A stretch of 64,000 nucleotides of DNA, from assembly GCA_963775695.1 (NCBI GenBank), contig CAVZJU010000002.1, positions 124,001-188,000 of the forward strand, given 5' to 3'. The translations under genes were made by a program, and so were the position numbers. Source of the DNA: DATBLE01 sp963775695 (GTDB lineage Bacteria > Actinomycetota > Thermoleophilia > Gaiellales > Gaiellaceae). The notes beneath the pieces were generated by a model that saw only the letters and a list, made by a program, of their open reading frames with translations, was not told the origin of the DNA and did no database searches. Each line of letters opens with the position of its first letter. Within the stretch, counting starts at the first letter, position 1. Shown here piece after piece: positions 8,101-16,202 of the stretch.

Positions 8101-9026
8101 GCAGCCGGGTCTGGCTGGCCCTGGCGGTCGTCTACGTCGTCTGGGGCTCCACCTACCTCGGCATCGACCTCGCCGTCCGGACGATTCCGCCGTTCCTGAT
8201 GGCCGCCGTCCGCTTCCTGATCGCGGGCGGCCTGCTCTACGCCTGGGCGATCCGGCGCGGCGATCGTCTGGACCGCCCGACTCCGAGACACTGGTTCTCG
8301 GCGTTTCTGATCGCGGCGCCGATGCTCGCGGTCGGGAACGCGGCCGTCGGCTGGGCCGAGCAGACGCTCGACACCGGCACCGCTTCCCTGATCATTGCGT
8401 CGGTCCCGCTCTGGATGGCACTGCTCGACCGCCTCTTCTATGGCCAACGACTCGCCCGCGTGGTCGTCGCGGGACTGGTCGTCGGCTTCGCCGGCGTCGG
8501 GCTCCTGGTCGCTCCCGGCGGCTCCGGCGGCGTCAGCCGGGCCGCGGTCGTCCTCGTTTTCAGCTCGCTCGCGTGGGCGATCGGCTCGCTGTACTCGCGG
8601 CAGGCGCCGCAGCCGAGCCGGCCGCTGGTCTCGGTGGGGATGCAGATGCTCGCCGGCGGGCTGATCCTGACCGTCGTCGCCGGGGTCAGCGGAGAGCTGG
8701 GCGAGGTCCGTCCGGGCGAGATCTCGCTCGAGTCCTGGCTCGGGCTGGCCTACCTCGTCGTGGCCGGATCGCTGCTCGCGTTCACGGCGTACATGTGGCT
8801 GCTGCGGAATGCGCCCACGACGCTCGTCGGCACGTATGCCTACGTCAACCCGTTCGTCGCGGTGCTGCTCGGGACCCTCGTCCTCGGCGAGCCGCTCGGC
8901 TGGCGCACGCTCGTCGGCGGCGGCATCGTGATCGCCGCGGTCGCGCTGATCGTACGCGCGCCGAAGGAGCAGGCACCGGTCGCGCTCGAGCCCGGACCGG
9001 CCGCCGTGCCCGCGCGCGGGAGCTAA
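8082..9026 (+). CDS. EamA/DMT-family transporter
   Basis: 314 residues with about ten hydrophobic segments in two repeated halves, the EamA layout. The N terminus VVYVVWGSTYLGIDLAVRTIPPFLMAAVRF is typical of RhaT/YedA-like exporters, and the second half has the matching LRNAPTTLVGTYAYVNPFVAVLLG motif. Members export amino acids, metabolites or drugs. The GTG start is preceded by a GGCGGGG Shine-Dalgarno-like run inside the small upstream gene. Divergent LysR control is likely. The substrate is unknown. Confidence 0.9.
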   Translation: MARQQVGSRVWLALAVVYVVWGSTYLGIDLAVRTIPPFLMAAVRFLIAGGLLYAWAIRRGDRLDRPTPRHWFSAFLIAAPMLAVGNAAVGWAEQTLDTGTASLIIASVPLWMALLDRLFYGQRLARVVVAGLVVGFAGVGLLVAPGGSGGVSRAAVVLVFSSLAWAIGSLYSRQAPQPSRPLVSVGMQMLAGGLILTVVAGVSGELGEVRPGEISLESWLGLAYLVVAGSLLAFTAYMWLLRNAPTTLVGTYAYVNPFVAVLLGTLVLGEPLGWRTLVGGGIVIAAVALIVRAPKEQAPVALEPGPAAVPARGS

Positions 9027-9060
9027 CCAAAGTCGCCGAGGAACGGCGCCGGCCCCGCGC

Positions 9061-9066
9061 TACGCT
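9061..9066 (+). promoter_or_regulatory. TACGCT -10-like hexamer for yceD
   Basis: TANNNT hexamer ending exactly 6 bases before the GTG at 9073, matching the leaderless spacing seen at many starts in this window. Confidence 0.5.
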
Positions 9067-9072
9067 GGCCTC

Positions 9073-9579
9073 GTGACCATGTTCGACCTTCGTAACGTCC
9101 GAGTACGCTCGGGGGAAGAGCACCGCGAGGCGATCGACGTGACGATCGCGCCGGTCGTGCTCGGCGGCGAGCGCTACGTCTCCGTCCCGGAGGCGGTTCC
9201 GGCCGAGCTCGCGGTCACCCGCGCCTCGACCGGCTGGGTCTTCGGGCTGCGCCTGTCGGTGCGGCTGCACGGCGCCTGCGTGCGCTGCCTCGGCGACGCG
9301 GTCGTCGAGGAGACGCTGAACCTCCGCGAATACCAGGCGACGAGCCCAGACTCCGACGAGCTGACCACCCCCTACCTGGTCGACGACCGGCTCGACCTGT
9401 CGGCCTGGGCCCGCGACGCGCTCGTCCTTGCGCTGCCGGACAAGATCCTCTGCCGCCCCGACTGCGCCGGCCTCTGCCCGACGTGCGGCAAGAACCTCAA
9501 CGACGAGCCGCACGGTCACGAGGACGAGGAGGCCGACCCGCGCTGGGCCGCGCTCGAGCGCCTGAGGAACGAGCTCTAG
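9073..9579 (+). CDS. YceD (DUF177) family protein
   Basis: 168 residues. The central HGACVRCLGDAV and the C-terminal CRPDCAGLCPTCGKNLN carry six cysteines typical of DUF177/YceD. In many bacteria it lies immediately upstream of rpmF, as here (29 bases). It is linked to rRNA accumulation and ribosome assembly in other organisms. The GTG at 9073 is used because of the -10-like hexamer; an ATG two codons later is the alternative. The zinc-binding role of the cysteines is inferred. Confidence 0.92.
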   Translation: MTMFDLRNVRVRSGEEHREAIDVTIAPVVLGGERYVSVPEAVPAELAVTRASTGWVFGLRLSVRLHGACVRCLGDAVVEETLNLREYQATSPDSDELTTPYLVDDRLDLSAWARDALVLALPDKILCRPDCAGLCPTCGKNLNDEPHGHEDEEADPRWAALERLRNEL

Positions 9580-9590
9580 GCGGGCCGAGC

Positions 9591-9596
9591 TATACT
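9591..9596 (+). promoter_or_regulatory. TATACT -10-like hexamer for rpmF
   Basis: Near-consensus -10 hexamer 12 bases before the rpmF ATG, just after the yceD stop, so rpmF may have its own short-leader transcript. Confidence 0.45.
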
Positions 9597-9608
9597 GCCG
9601 CGGCTTCC

Positions 9609-9794
9609 ATGGCAGTCCCCAAGAAGAAAACGTCGAAGTCCCGCCGCGACAAGCGGCGCGCCCAGCACGGCATCGAGGCGCCGCGCATCAACGTCTGCCC
9701 GACCTGCGGACAGCCGAAGCGGCCGCATCGCGTGTGCCCGACCTGCAAGACGTACAAGGGCCGCGACGTCGAACCTCTCTCCACGCACCTCTAG
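9609..9794 (+). CDS. rpmF: 50S ribosomal protein L32
   Basis: 61 residues. MAVPKKKTSKSRRDKRRAQH is the typical basic L32 N terminus. C30-x2-C33 and C43-x2-C46 form the zinc-binding (C+) version of the protein. It sits in the conserved yceD-rpmF-plsX-acpP order, which links a ribosomal protein to lipid synthesis in many bacteria. Only 6 bases separate it from plsX. Confidence 0.97.
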   Translation: MAVPKKKTSKSRRDKRRAQHGIEAPRINVCPTCGQPKRPHRVCPTCKTYKGRDVEPLSTHL

Positions 9795-9800
9795 ACGCCA

Positions 9801-10778
9801 ATGACCATCCGTGTGGCCGTCGACGCGATGGGCGGCGACCGGGGTCCGGACGAGATCGTCCAGGGCGCACTCGAGGTCGCGGGGGACGGGATCGCGCCGG
9901 TGGTCTTCGGCCCGGCGTCGCTCGACACGCGCGGGCTCGAGCACGTCGTCGCGGAACGCGTCGTGGCGATGGACGAGAAGCCCGCCGAAGCGGTGCGCTC
10001 GAAGCCGGACAGCTCGCTGGTGGCCTCGTGCCGCGCCATCGCCGCAGGGACGGCGGACGCGGTCGTGTCGGCCGGGAACACGGGCGCGATGCTCGCAGCC
10101 GGTCTCCTGGAGATCCGCAGGCTCCCCGGTGTCGCCAGGCCTGCGATCGCGGTCCCGATCCCCGCCCGCGACGGCCCCTCGGTCTTGCTCGACTGCGGCG
10201 CGAATGCCGACGCCCGCCCGGAGCACCTGCTCCAGTTCGCGCACATGGGCTCGATCTTCGCGGAGGAGATCCTGGGCGTCGCCCGGCCCCAGGTGCGGCT
10301 CCTCTCGATCGGCGAGGAGGCGGAGAAGGGAAACCAGCTGACGCTGGAGGCGCACGCCCTGCTGGCGGAGAGCGAGCTCGACTTCCGCGGGAACACCGAG
10401 GGCCGCGACCTGCTCGCCAAGGCGGCCGACGTGGTCGTCACCGACGGGTTCACCGGAAACGTCGCGCTGAAGACGATGGAGGGGACGATCCGCACCGTGA
10501 TCGAAGGGCTTCGAGCCGAGATCGCGTCGTCGTCGCGCGGCAAGCTGGGCGGCCTGCTCATCCGCCCCGCCGCGCGCGGCCTCCATCGGCGCCTCGACCC
10601 CGACACGTACGGAGGCGCCTACCTCCTGGGCCTGCGCGGCCTGGCTGTGATTGCGCACGGGAACTCCTCGGGCACTGCGATCGCCAACGCGATCCGCCTC
10701 GCCGCCCGCGGCGTCGAGCACGACGTCACCGGACGCCTCGCCGCGAGGTTGCCCAGCAAGGCGGAAACACCCGCTTGA
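9801..10778 (+). CDS. plsX: Phosphate acyltransferase PlsX
   Basis: 325 residues, normal for PlsX. It makes acyl-phosphate from acyl-ACP for phospholipid synthesis. The N-terminal RVAVDAMGGDRGPDEIVQGA, the VVSAGNTGAMLA motif near residue 92, LLDCGANADARPEHL and VVTDGFTGNVALKTMEG are all family signatures. It is followed by acpP, its substrate carrier, with a 62-base gap, so the two act in the same pathway. Confidence 0.96.
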   Translation: MTIRVAVDAMGGDRGPDEIVQGALEVAGDGIAPVVFGPASLDTRGLEHVVAERVVAMDEKPAEAVRSKPDSSLVASCRAIAAGTADAVVSAGNTGAMLAAGLLEIRRLPGVARPAIAVPIPARDGPSVLLDCGANADARPEHLLQFAHMGSIFAEEILGVARPQVRLLSIGEEAEKGNQLTLEAHALLAESELDFRGNTEGRDLLAKAADVVVTDGFTGNVALKTMEGTIRTVIEGLRAEIASSSRGKLGGLLIRPAARGLHRRLDPDTYGGAYLLGLRGLAVIAHGNSSGTAIANAIRLAARGVEHDVTGRLAARLPSKAETPA

Positions 10779-10840
10779 CGTGTGTATGATCGGCCGGCTT
10801 CGGCTTCAACCGCTGAATCGGCCCCGACAGAAGAGGTGAC

Positions 10841-11086
10841 ATGGCAGCGTCGAGAGAAGAAGTCTCCGAGCAGGTGAAAGCCGTTCTCGTCGAGCAGCTC
10901 GGCATCGACGAGGACCAGATCACTGATGAGGCTTCGTTCCAGGAAGACCTCGACGCCGACTCCCTCGACCTGGTCGAGCTGATCATGGAGCTCGAGGATC
11001 AGTTCGGGATCAAGATCTCGGACGAGGACGCTCAGAAGATCACGACCGTCGGGCAGGCTGTCGACTACGTCTTCTCGCACCAGTAG
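10841..11086 (+). CDS. acpP: Acyl carrier protein
   Basis: 81 acidic residues. The DADSLD motif carries the phosphopantetheine attachment site Ser41. An AGAAGAGG purine run lies 6 bases before the ATG, so unlike many genes here it has a Shine-Dalgarno sequence. CoaD, also in this window, makes the CoA used to charge it, and PlsX next door uses its acyl form. Confidence 0.97.
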   Translation: MAASREEVSEQVKAVLVEQLGIDEDQITDEASFQEDLDADSLDLVELIMELEDQFGIKISDEDAQKITTVGQAVDYVFSHQ

Positions 11087-11129
11087 GGCGAAGACGGACG
11101 CGGGCGACGGGCCCGCTGCCGTACGCACG

Positions 11130-11783
11130 CTGATCGACGCGCTTCCGGCCGCAAGGCTCGAGCATGTCTTCACCCATGCCTCGTGGGCGATGGACCGGGC
11201 GTCGTCGTACGAACGGCTCGAGTTCCTCGGCGACAGCGTGCTGGAGCTCGCCGTCGCCCGGGCGCTGTACGAGCGGTATCCCGAGTTCTCCGAGGGCCGG
11301 CTGGCCAAGATCCGCTCGCACGTCGTCTCGCGGATGAGCTGCGCGAAGGTCGCGAAGGCACTCGGCCTGGGGCCGATGCTCGCGAGCCGCGGTGACGCCC
11401 TGCCCGACGAGGAGCTCGCGCGGCTCGTCGCCAACAGCAACGTCCTCGCCGCGCTGCTGGAGGCAGCGCTCGCCGCCGCCTTCCTCGAGTGGGGATTCGA
11501 GCGAGTGGAGCCGGCCGTCGTCGCCGCCTTCTCCGAGCAGATCGACTACGCCGCCACCCAGCACGTCGACTACAAGACTGAGCTCCAGGAGACGCTTGCC
11601 CGCCGCCGACAACAGGTCGTCTACGTGGTCGTGGATGCCGAAGGGCCGGCGCACGACCGCCGCTTCACCTGTGCGGCCGTGATCGACGGTGCCGAGGCCG
11701 GCACCGGCTCGGGCCGCACCAAGAAGGAGGCCGAGCAGGAAGCCGCGCGGGAGGCGCTGGCCACCCTGGACGAGGAGAGCTAG
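11130..11783 (+). CDS. rnc: Ribonuclease III (start codon uncertain)
   Basis: Double-strand RNA endonuclease for rRNA and mRNA processing. The signature ERLEFLGDSVLELA is followed by a full RNase III domain and a C-terminal dsRNA-binding domain (DYKTELQETLARR through KKEAEQEAAREAL). The homologous region begins upstream of the first in-frame ATG (11190), because LEHVFTHASW precedes it. The frame is open back to 10983 yet contains no ATG, GTG or TTG. I place the start at the CTG at 11130, giving 217 residues; this is a guess. The TAG stop falls inside the inverted repeat of the next element. Confidence 0.9.
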   Translation: MIDALPAARLEHVFTHASWAMDRASSYERLEFLGDSVLELAVARALYERYPEFSEGRLAKIRSHVVSRMSCAKVAKALGLGPMLASRGDALPDEELARLVANSNVLAALLEAALAAAFLEWGFERVEPAVVAAFSEQIDYAATQHVDYKTELQETLARRRQQVVYVVVDAEGPAHDRRFTCAAVIDGAEAGTGSGRTKKEAEQEAAREALATLDEES

Positions 11784-11951
11784 AGGCTTGATTGAAACTT
11801 CAGCCGGTGCCGGACGCCGCCCCAGACACGGCGCCGGAGTGGCACGCTCGCCCTCGACACGTAACGCTGTTACGCGCCGCGGACGATCGCGGGCTCCGTC
11901 TTGGTCTGGAACGGCCCCGACACGAGCCGAATTTCACATCAAGCCTCTAGC
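11779..11951. mobile_element. MITE-like inverted-repeat element
   Basis: GCTAGAGGCTTGAT (11779-11792) and its exact reverse complement (11938-11951) bound a 173-base stretch with no gene. With one indel the match extends a further five bases inward. The ends are TA dinucleotides, as left by Tc1/mariner-IS630-type insertion. The left copy contains the rnc stop and the right copy the stop of the FeoA-like fragment on the other strand. The interior holds a small palindrome (GTAAC-GCT-GTTAC). No transposase is present. Confidence 0.55.
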
Positions 11952-12069
11952 CGATTCCGATCAGCGCGGCGAGATCGCGGGAGATCGCGCACCGGGCGCC
12001 GCCCGCCTCGACGAGCAGCGGTCCACCGGACGGCTCGAGCGCCAGAACGCTCACCCGCTCCCCGGGGAG
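11947..12069 (-). pseudogene. 3' remnant of a FeoA domain (FeoA or DtxR-type regulator)
   Basis: The minus strand reads 40 residues starting LPGERVSVLALEPSGGPLLV, then a CAISRDLAALIGI end, which is the typical close of a FeoA/SH3-like domain as found in FeoA and at the C terminus of DtxR/MntR metal regulators. Nothing upstream of it remains: at about 12070 the sequence switches to the multicopper oxidase fragment. It is therefore a gene remnant, probably of the regulator that once stood divergent from the oxidase. Confidence 0.55.
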
Positions 12070-12070
12070 C

Positions 12071-12544
12071 AGGCTCTACCACTGCCACTCGACGCCCCTG
12101 AAGAAGCACATCCACAAGGGCCTCTACGGCGCGTTCATCATCGATCCGCCCGAGCCGCGCGCCCCCGCGCAGGAGCTCGTGATGCTGATGAACGGCTACG
12201 ACACCGACGGCGACGGCGAGAACAACTTCTACACGGTCAACGGGCTCGCGTTCTACTTCGCGAAGTACCCGATCGTCGTCAGGCGCGGGAGGCTCGTCCG
12301 CCTCTACCTGGCCAACCTGACCGAGTTCGACCTGATCAACTCGTTCCATCTCCACAGGGAGCTCTTCCGGGTCTACCGCACCCGATCGGCCGACCAGTTC
12401 GAGTACACGGACACGGTGATGTTGTGCCAGGGCGAGCGCTGTGTCATCGAGATCGAGTTCCACAACCCGGGCCGGTTCATGTTCCACGCCCACCAGTCCG
12501 AGTTCACCGAGCTCGGCTGGATGGGCTTCTTCGAGGTCAGATGA
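12071..12544 (+). pseudogene. Multicopper oxidase, 5' half missing
   Basis: About 157 residues in one frame, without the N-terminal cupredoxin domain. The part kept begins in the copper site LYHCHSTPLKKHIHKGLYG and goes on through a second cupredoxin half with NSFHLHRELFRVY and the closing FMFHAHQSEFTELGWMGFF. A start at the ATG 12179 would lose the HCH site as well. Upstream sequence is the FeoA fragment, so the truncation is structural rather than a missed start. The stop overlaps the ATG of the ZIP transporter gene. Family members with this ending are usually next to a ZIP transporter, as here. Confidence 0.75.
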
Positions 12545-13703
12545 TCCGCCGGCTGTGGCCGCTCCTGCCGCTCCTGGTGCTCGCCGCCGTGGTGGCCCTG
12601 TTCGCCTCGACGGGGGGCTCGCTCGTCGATCTCGTCGGCTCGAAGCCCCCGCCCAAGGACGAATTCCAGATCCGCCGGGTGCAGCTCTCGAGGGGCGAGG
12701 TTCGGATCCGGGTGACGAATTCGCAGCGCGAGCAGCTGACGATCGGCTCGGTGGCGATCGACGACGCGATCGTCCCCTTCCGCCTCGACGGACCGCGGAC
12801 GCTGGGCCGGCTGCGCTCGAGCACGATCGTGGTCGCGTACGACTGGGTCGAGAACGAGTCGCTGACCGTCGGCGTCACGAGCTCCACCGGGATCCAGGTG
12901 ACCGAGGAGCTGGCGGCTGCCGTGGAGACGCCGAAGCCTTCCCGGGCGGGTTCCTCGGCTACGCCCTGATCGGCCTCCTGGTCGGGGTCGTGCCGATCGC
13001 CCTCGGGCTCCTCTGGCTGCCGTCGCTCCGCACCGCGCGTCCCCGGTGGATCGCCGCGTTCATGGCGCTGACCGCCGGCCTGCTCACGTTCCTCGGGATC
13101 GAGGCGCTCTCCGAGGCGCTCGACCTCCAGGCCGCGCTTCCCGGCGCGCTCGGCGGCCCGGGGCTGGTGCTGCTGGGGATCGCCACCAGCTTCCTGACCA
13201 TGACGTTCGTGTCCCACCGCATGTCCGGTGACGGCGGCGCGGTCGGCGGTGCGGCGCTCGCCCTGCTGGTCGCCCTCGGCATCGGCCTGCACAACCTCGG
13301 CGAGGGTCTCGCGATCGGCTCGTCCTTCTCGCTCGGCGAGCTCGCCCTCGGCTCGTTCCTGATCGTCGGCTTCATGATCCACAACGTCACCGAGGGGCTC
13401 GGCATTGCCGCGCCGATCGCCGAACAGGGGAGCGCGCCGGTCGCCGTCGCCAGGCTGGCGGTCCTTGCCCTGATCGCCGGGGCCCCCGCGATCGTCGGCG
13501 CCTGGATCGGCGGATACCTCACCTCCGATTTCCCGGGAGTCCTGTTCTTCGCGGGCGCGGCCGGAGCGGTCCTCCAGGTGGTCGTCGAGGTCGGCCGGCA
13601 CCTCTCTCGGACGGCGCGTGGGACGCTCGTCTCGGGCCACGTGGTCGGCGGCTTCCTCGCCGGCATCGCGATCATGTACGTGACCGGGCTCCTGGCGTCC
13701 TGA
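12541..13703 (+). pseudogene. ZIP-family metal transporter, frameshifted
   Basis: Two frames make one protein of the kind found beside multicopper oxidases. The first (12541-12969) has a signal or membrane segment (MIRRLWPLLPLLVLAAVVALF) and a beta-rich domain ending AVETPKPSRAG. The second continues GFLGYALIGLLVGVVPIALG through eight hydrophobic segments with the ZIP metal site IGLHNLGEGLAIGSSFSLGE and MIHNVTEGLGIAAP. Restoring one base near 12945-12957 (a GC-rich run) would join them. Either a real frameshift or a sequencing error. Confidence 0.8.
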
Positions 13704-13711
13704 CCGGTCGC

Positions 13712-13717
13712 TAGCCT
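13712..13717 (+). promoter_or_regulatory. TAGCCT -10-like hexamer for smc
   Basis: TANNNT hexamer 9 bases before the smc GTG, in the 23-base gap after the ZIP gene. Confidence 0.4.
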
Positions 13718-13726
13718 CCCGCACGC

Positions 13727-16189
13727 GTGCACCTGCGGGCGATCAAGCTGCGCGGCTTCAAGTCGTTCCCCGATCCGGTCGAAGTCCGGCTGGAGCCGGG
13801 CGTCGCCGTGGTCGTCGGTCCGAACGGGTCGGGCAAGTCCAACATCGCCGATGCGCTGATCTGGGCGGCAGGCTCGCTCGCCCCGAGCGAGCTACGCGCC
13901 GAGAAGCCGGACGACGTGCTCTTCAACGGCTCCGCCTCGCGGACGGCCGCCGACCACTGCGAGGTCGAGGTGCTGTTCGACAACGAGGACGGCGGCCTGC
14001 CCGAGATCGACTACTCCGAGGTCTCGATCGTGCGCCGCCTCCACCGCGGAGGCGAGGGCCAGTACCTCGTCAACGGCGCCCACGTACGCCGCACGGACGT
14101 CGTCGAGCTCCTCTCCGACGTCGGGCTCGGGTCGGCGTTGGGCTCGATCGTCTCCCAGGGGCGGGTGGAGGCGATCCTGGCCTCGAAGCCCGAGGAACGG
14201 CGGACACTGGTCGAGGAGGCGGCAGGTCTCGGGAAGTTCAAGCGGCGGCGTCACCGTGCGGAGCTGAAGCTCGCACGCGTGGCGACGCAGGTCGAGCGGG
14301 CCCGCGACGTCGAGGCCGAGGTGACGAAGCGGCTGCGGCCGCTGGCGCTGCAGGCGACCGCCGCCGAGCGCGCCGAGAAGCTCGGCATCGAGATCGCCGG
14401 CCTGCACGCCGGGATCGCGACGCTCGACGTGCTGGCGCTCGGAGGGCAGATTCAGGAGGCGGCGGGCCGCCGGTCCGGCTACACGGCCGAGCGGCGCGCG
14501 GCCGAAGAAGCGCTGGAATGCCTGCTGGCGGAGCGCCGCCGCGCGGAGGAGGCGCTGGCCGAGGCGGCCGGCGGACGGGAAGGCGCAGCATCGACGCTCT
14601 ACCGGCTGCGGAGCGCCTGCGAGCGGCTCGAGCTTCGCCGCGAGACCGCGGAGTCGCTGCTCGCCCGCGTCCGCGAGGCGCCGCCGGCGATCGACGCCGG
14701 GCTCGTCGAGCGGGCGCGCGTCGCCGAGGCCCGGGCGGCGGCGCTGGGGCGCGCGATCGCCGAGCGCGAGGGGCTGCCTCCGGCCGCCCGCGCGCTCGCC
14801 GAGGAGGGTGCGTCCCTGGCGCTGTCCCTCGTCGAGGTCGAGGAAGGCCGCGAGCGAGCGGTGGCGGCGGCCGTCGGCGCCGCGCTCGTCGCCTCGACGC
14901 CCGAGGAAGGGCTGCGCCTGCTCGACGAGGCCCGGGAGCGCGGGCTCGGCAACCTGACCGTCCTCGTCCGCCCGGGGCGGTTCGAGCCGCTCGCCGGGAT
15001 CGATGTCGTCCCGCGCGAGCGCCTGCTCGCCTCGACGCGTCCCGCCGTCACGGTCGAGGGACACTCCTACGATCCGGCGCGCGGCGTGCTCACCTTCACG
15101 GGCGACACGGCCGAGGCTGTGCTGCTCGAGCTGGAGGCTCAGCGCCGGCGGCTGCTCGACGAGGCGGCGGAGCTGAGGGCGGAGGCCGCGCGGGCCGTGC
15201 CGCGGCTCGCCGACCCGACGCTCGTCGCCGCCGGCGCGACGCTGCTCGAGTCGCTCTCTGCAGCGCTTCGCGCGACCGAGCGGCTCCAGGCGCCGATGCT
15301 CGCCGAGGCCGACCGCGGCGCCGTCCGCGCTTCCGGGCTCGCCGCCGAGCTCCGCGCGCTCGGCGGGCGCGAGGTGGAGCTCCGCCGCGCCCACTCGGAG
15401 GCGGCGGAGCGTGTGGCGGCCGTCGACGTCGAGGTCGCCCGGTTCGAGGCGGAGCACGACGAGGCGCAGCGCCGCCTCGACGCCGCCGGCGCGGAACCGG
15501 CGGACGGCTCCCGGGAGGAGCTCGCCGAGAAGCTGGAGCGGTTCGAGCGCCGCCGCGAGCAGCTCGGCGGCGTCAACCCGTTCGCAAAGGAGGAATACGC
15601 GGCGGAGAAGGCGCGCCTCGTGGAGCTGCGGACGCAGCGGGAGGACCTCGAGCGCGCGCTCGACGAGCTGCGAGCCCTGCGCGATGAGTTGACCGAGACG
15701 GTCGAGCGCCGCTTCACCGAGACCTTCGACGCGGTGCAGCGCAACTTTGCCGAGGTCGCCTCGACGCTCTTCCCCGGTGGGCACGGACGGCTCCGGCTGA
15801 CAGAACCGGAGGAGGACGAGATCGAGGCCGGCATCGAGGTGGAGCTCTCGCCCGCAGGCAAGCGCGTCACGCGCCTCTCGCTGCTCTCGGGCGGCGAGAA
15901 GGCGCTCGGGGCGATCTCGTTCCTGTTCGCCCTGTTCCTTGCGCGGCCGTGTCCCTTCTACCTGCTGGACGAGGTCGAGGCCGCTCTCGACGACACGAAC
16001 ATCGGCCGCTTCTGCGCGCTCCTGCGGCAGTTCGCCGACCGGGCGCAGTTCATCGTCGTCACGCACCAGAAGCGGACGATGGAGGCGGCGGACGCGCTCT
16101 ACGGCGTGACCATGGGCGGTGACGGCGTCTCTCAGATCGTCTCCCGGCGTCTGCCCCGCGAGGACGCCGCCGCGGTCTCCGCGGCCTGA
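13727..16189 (+). CDS. smc: Chromosome segregation ATPase SMC, short-armed
   Basis: 820 residues, whereas bacterial SMC is usually near 1150-1200. The head parts are complete: Walker A GPNGSGKS (residues 31-38), the QGRVEAILASKPEERR region, signature LLSGGEKALGA near 720 and Walker B YLLDEVEAALDD near 745. A hinge-like domain lies at about 345-460 (ends in a VTVEGHSYDPARGVLTF strand). The coiled-coil arms are therefore only about 185-190 residues each. The gene has no frame breaks. It forms the usual smc-ftsY pair but is separated from rnc by the ruined metal locus. Confidence 0.93.
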   Translation: MHLRAIKLRGFKSFPDPVEVRLEPGVAVVVGPNGSGKSNIADALIWAAGSLAPSELRAEKPDDVLFNGSASRTAADHCEVEVLFDNEDGGLPEIDYSEVSIVRRLHRGGEGQYLVNGAHVRRTDVVELLSDVGLGSALGSIVSQGRVEAILASKPEERRTLVEEAAGLGKFKRRRHRAELKLARVATQVERARDVEAEVTKRLRPLALQATAAERAEKLGIEIAGLHAGIATLDVLALGGQIQEAAGRRSGYTAERRAAEEALECLLAERRRAEEALAEAAGGREGAASTLYRLRSACERLELRRETAESLLARVREAPPAIDAGLVERARVAEARAAALGRAIAEREGLPPAARALAEEGASLALSLVEVEEGRERAVAAAVGAALVASTPEEGLRLLDEARERGLGNLTVLVRPGRFEPLAGIDVVPRERLLASTRPAVTVEGHSYDPARGVLTFTGDTAEAVLLELEAQRRRLLDEAAELRAEAARAVPRLADPTLVAAGATLLESLSAALRATERLQAPMLAEADRGAVRASGLAAELRALGGREVELRRAHSEAAERVAAVDVEVARFEAEHDEAQRRLDAAGAEPADGSREELAEKLERFERRREQLGGVNPFAKEEYAAEKARLVELRTQREDLERALDELRALRDELTETVERRFTETFDAVQRNFAEVASTLFPGGHGRLRLTEPEEDEIEAGIEVELSPAGKRVTRLSLLSGGEKALGAISFLFALFLARPCPFYLLDEVEAALDDTNIGRFCALLRQFADRAQFIVVTHQKRTMEAADALYGVTMGGDGVSQIVSRRLPREDAAAVSAA

Positions 16190-16190
16190 C

Positions 16191-16196
16191 TACGCT
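16191..16196 (+). promoter_or_regulatory. TACGCT -10-like hexamer for ftsY
   Basis: TANNNT hexamer ending exactly 6 bases before the ftsY ATG, in the 13-base gap after smc. Confidence 0.5.
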
Positions 16197-16202
16197 CCCG
16201 CG

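Noticed and set aside
11689..12540. Open frame crossing the inverted-repeat element and the oxidase fragment
   Set aside because: The translation has no family likeness and conflicts with the clear oxidase frame; only its 3' part, from 12541, is the real ZIP N-terminal domain.
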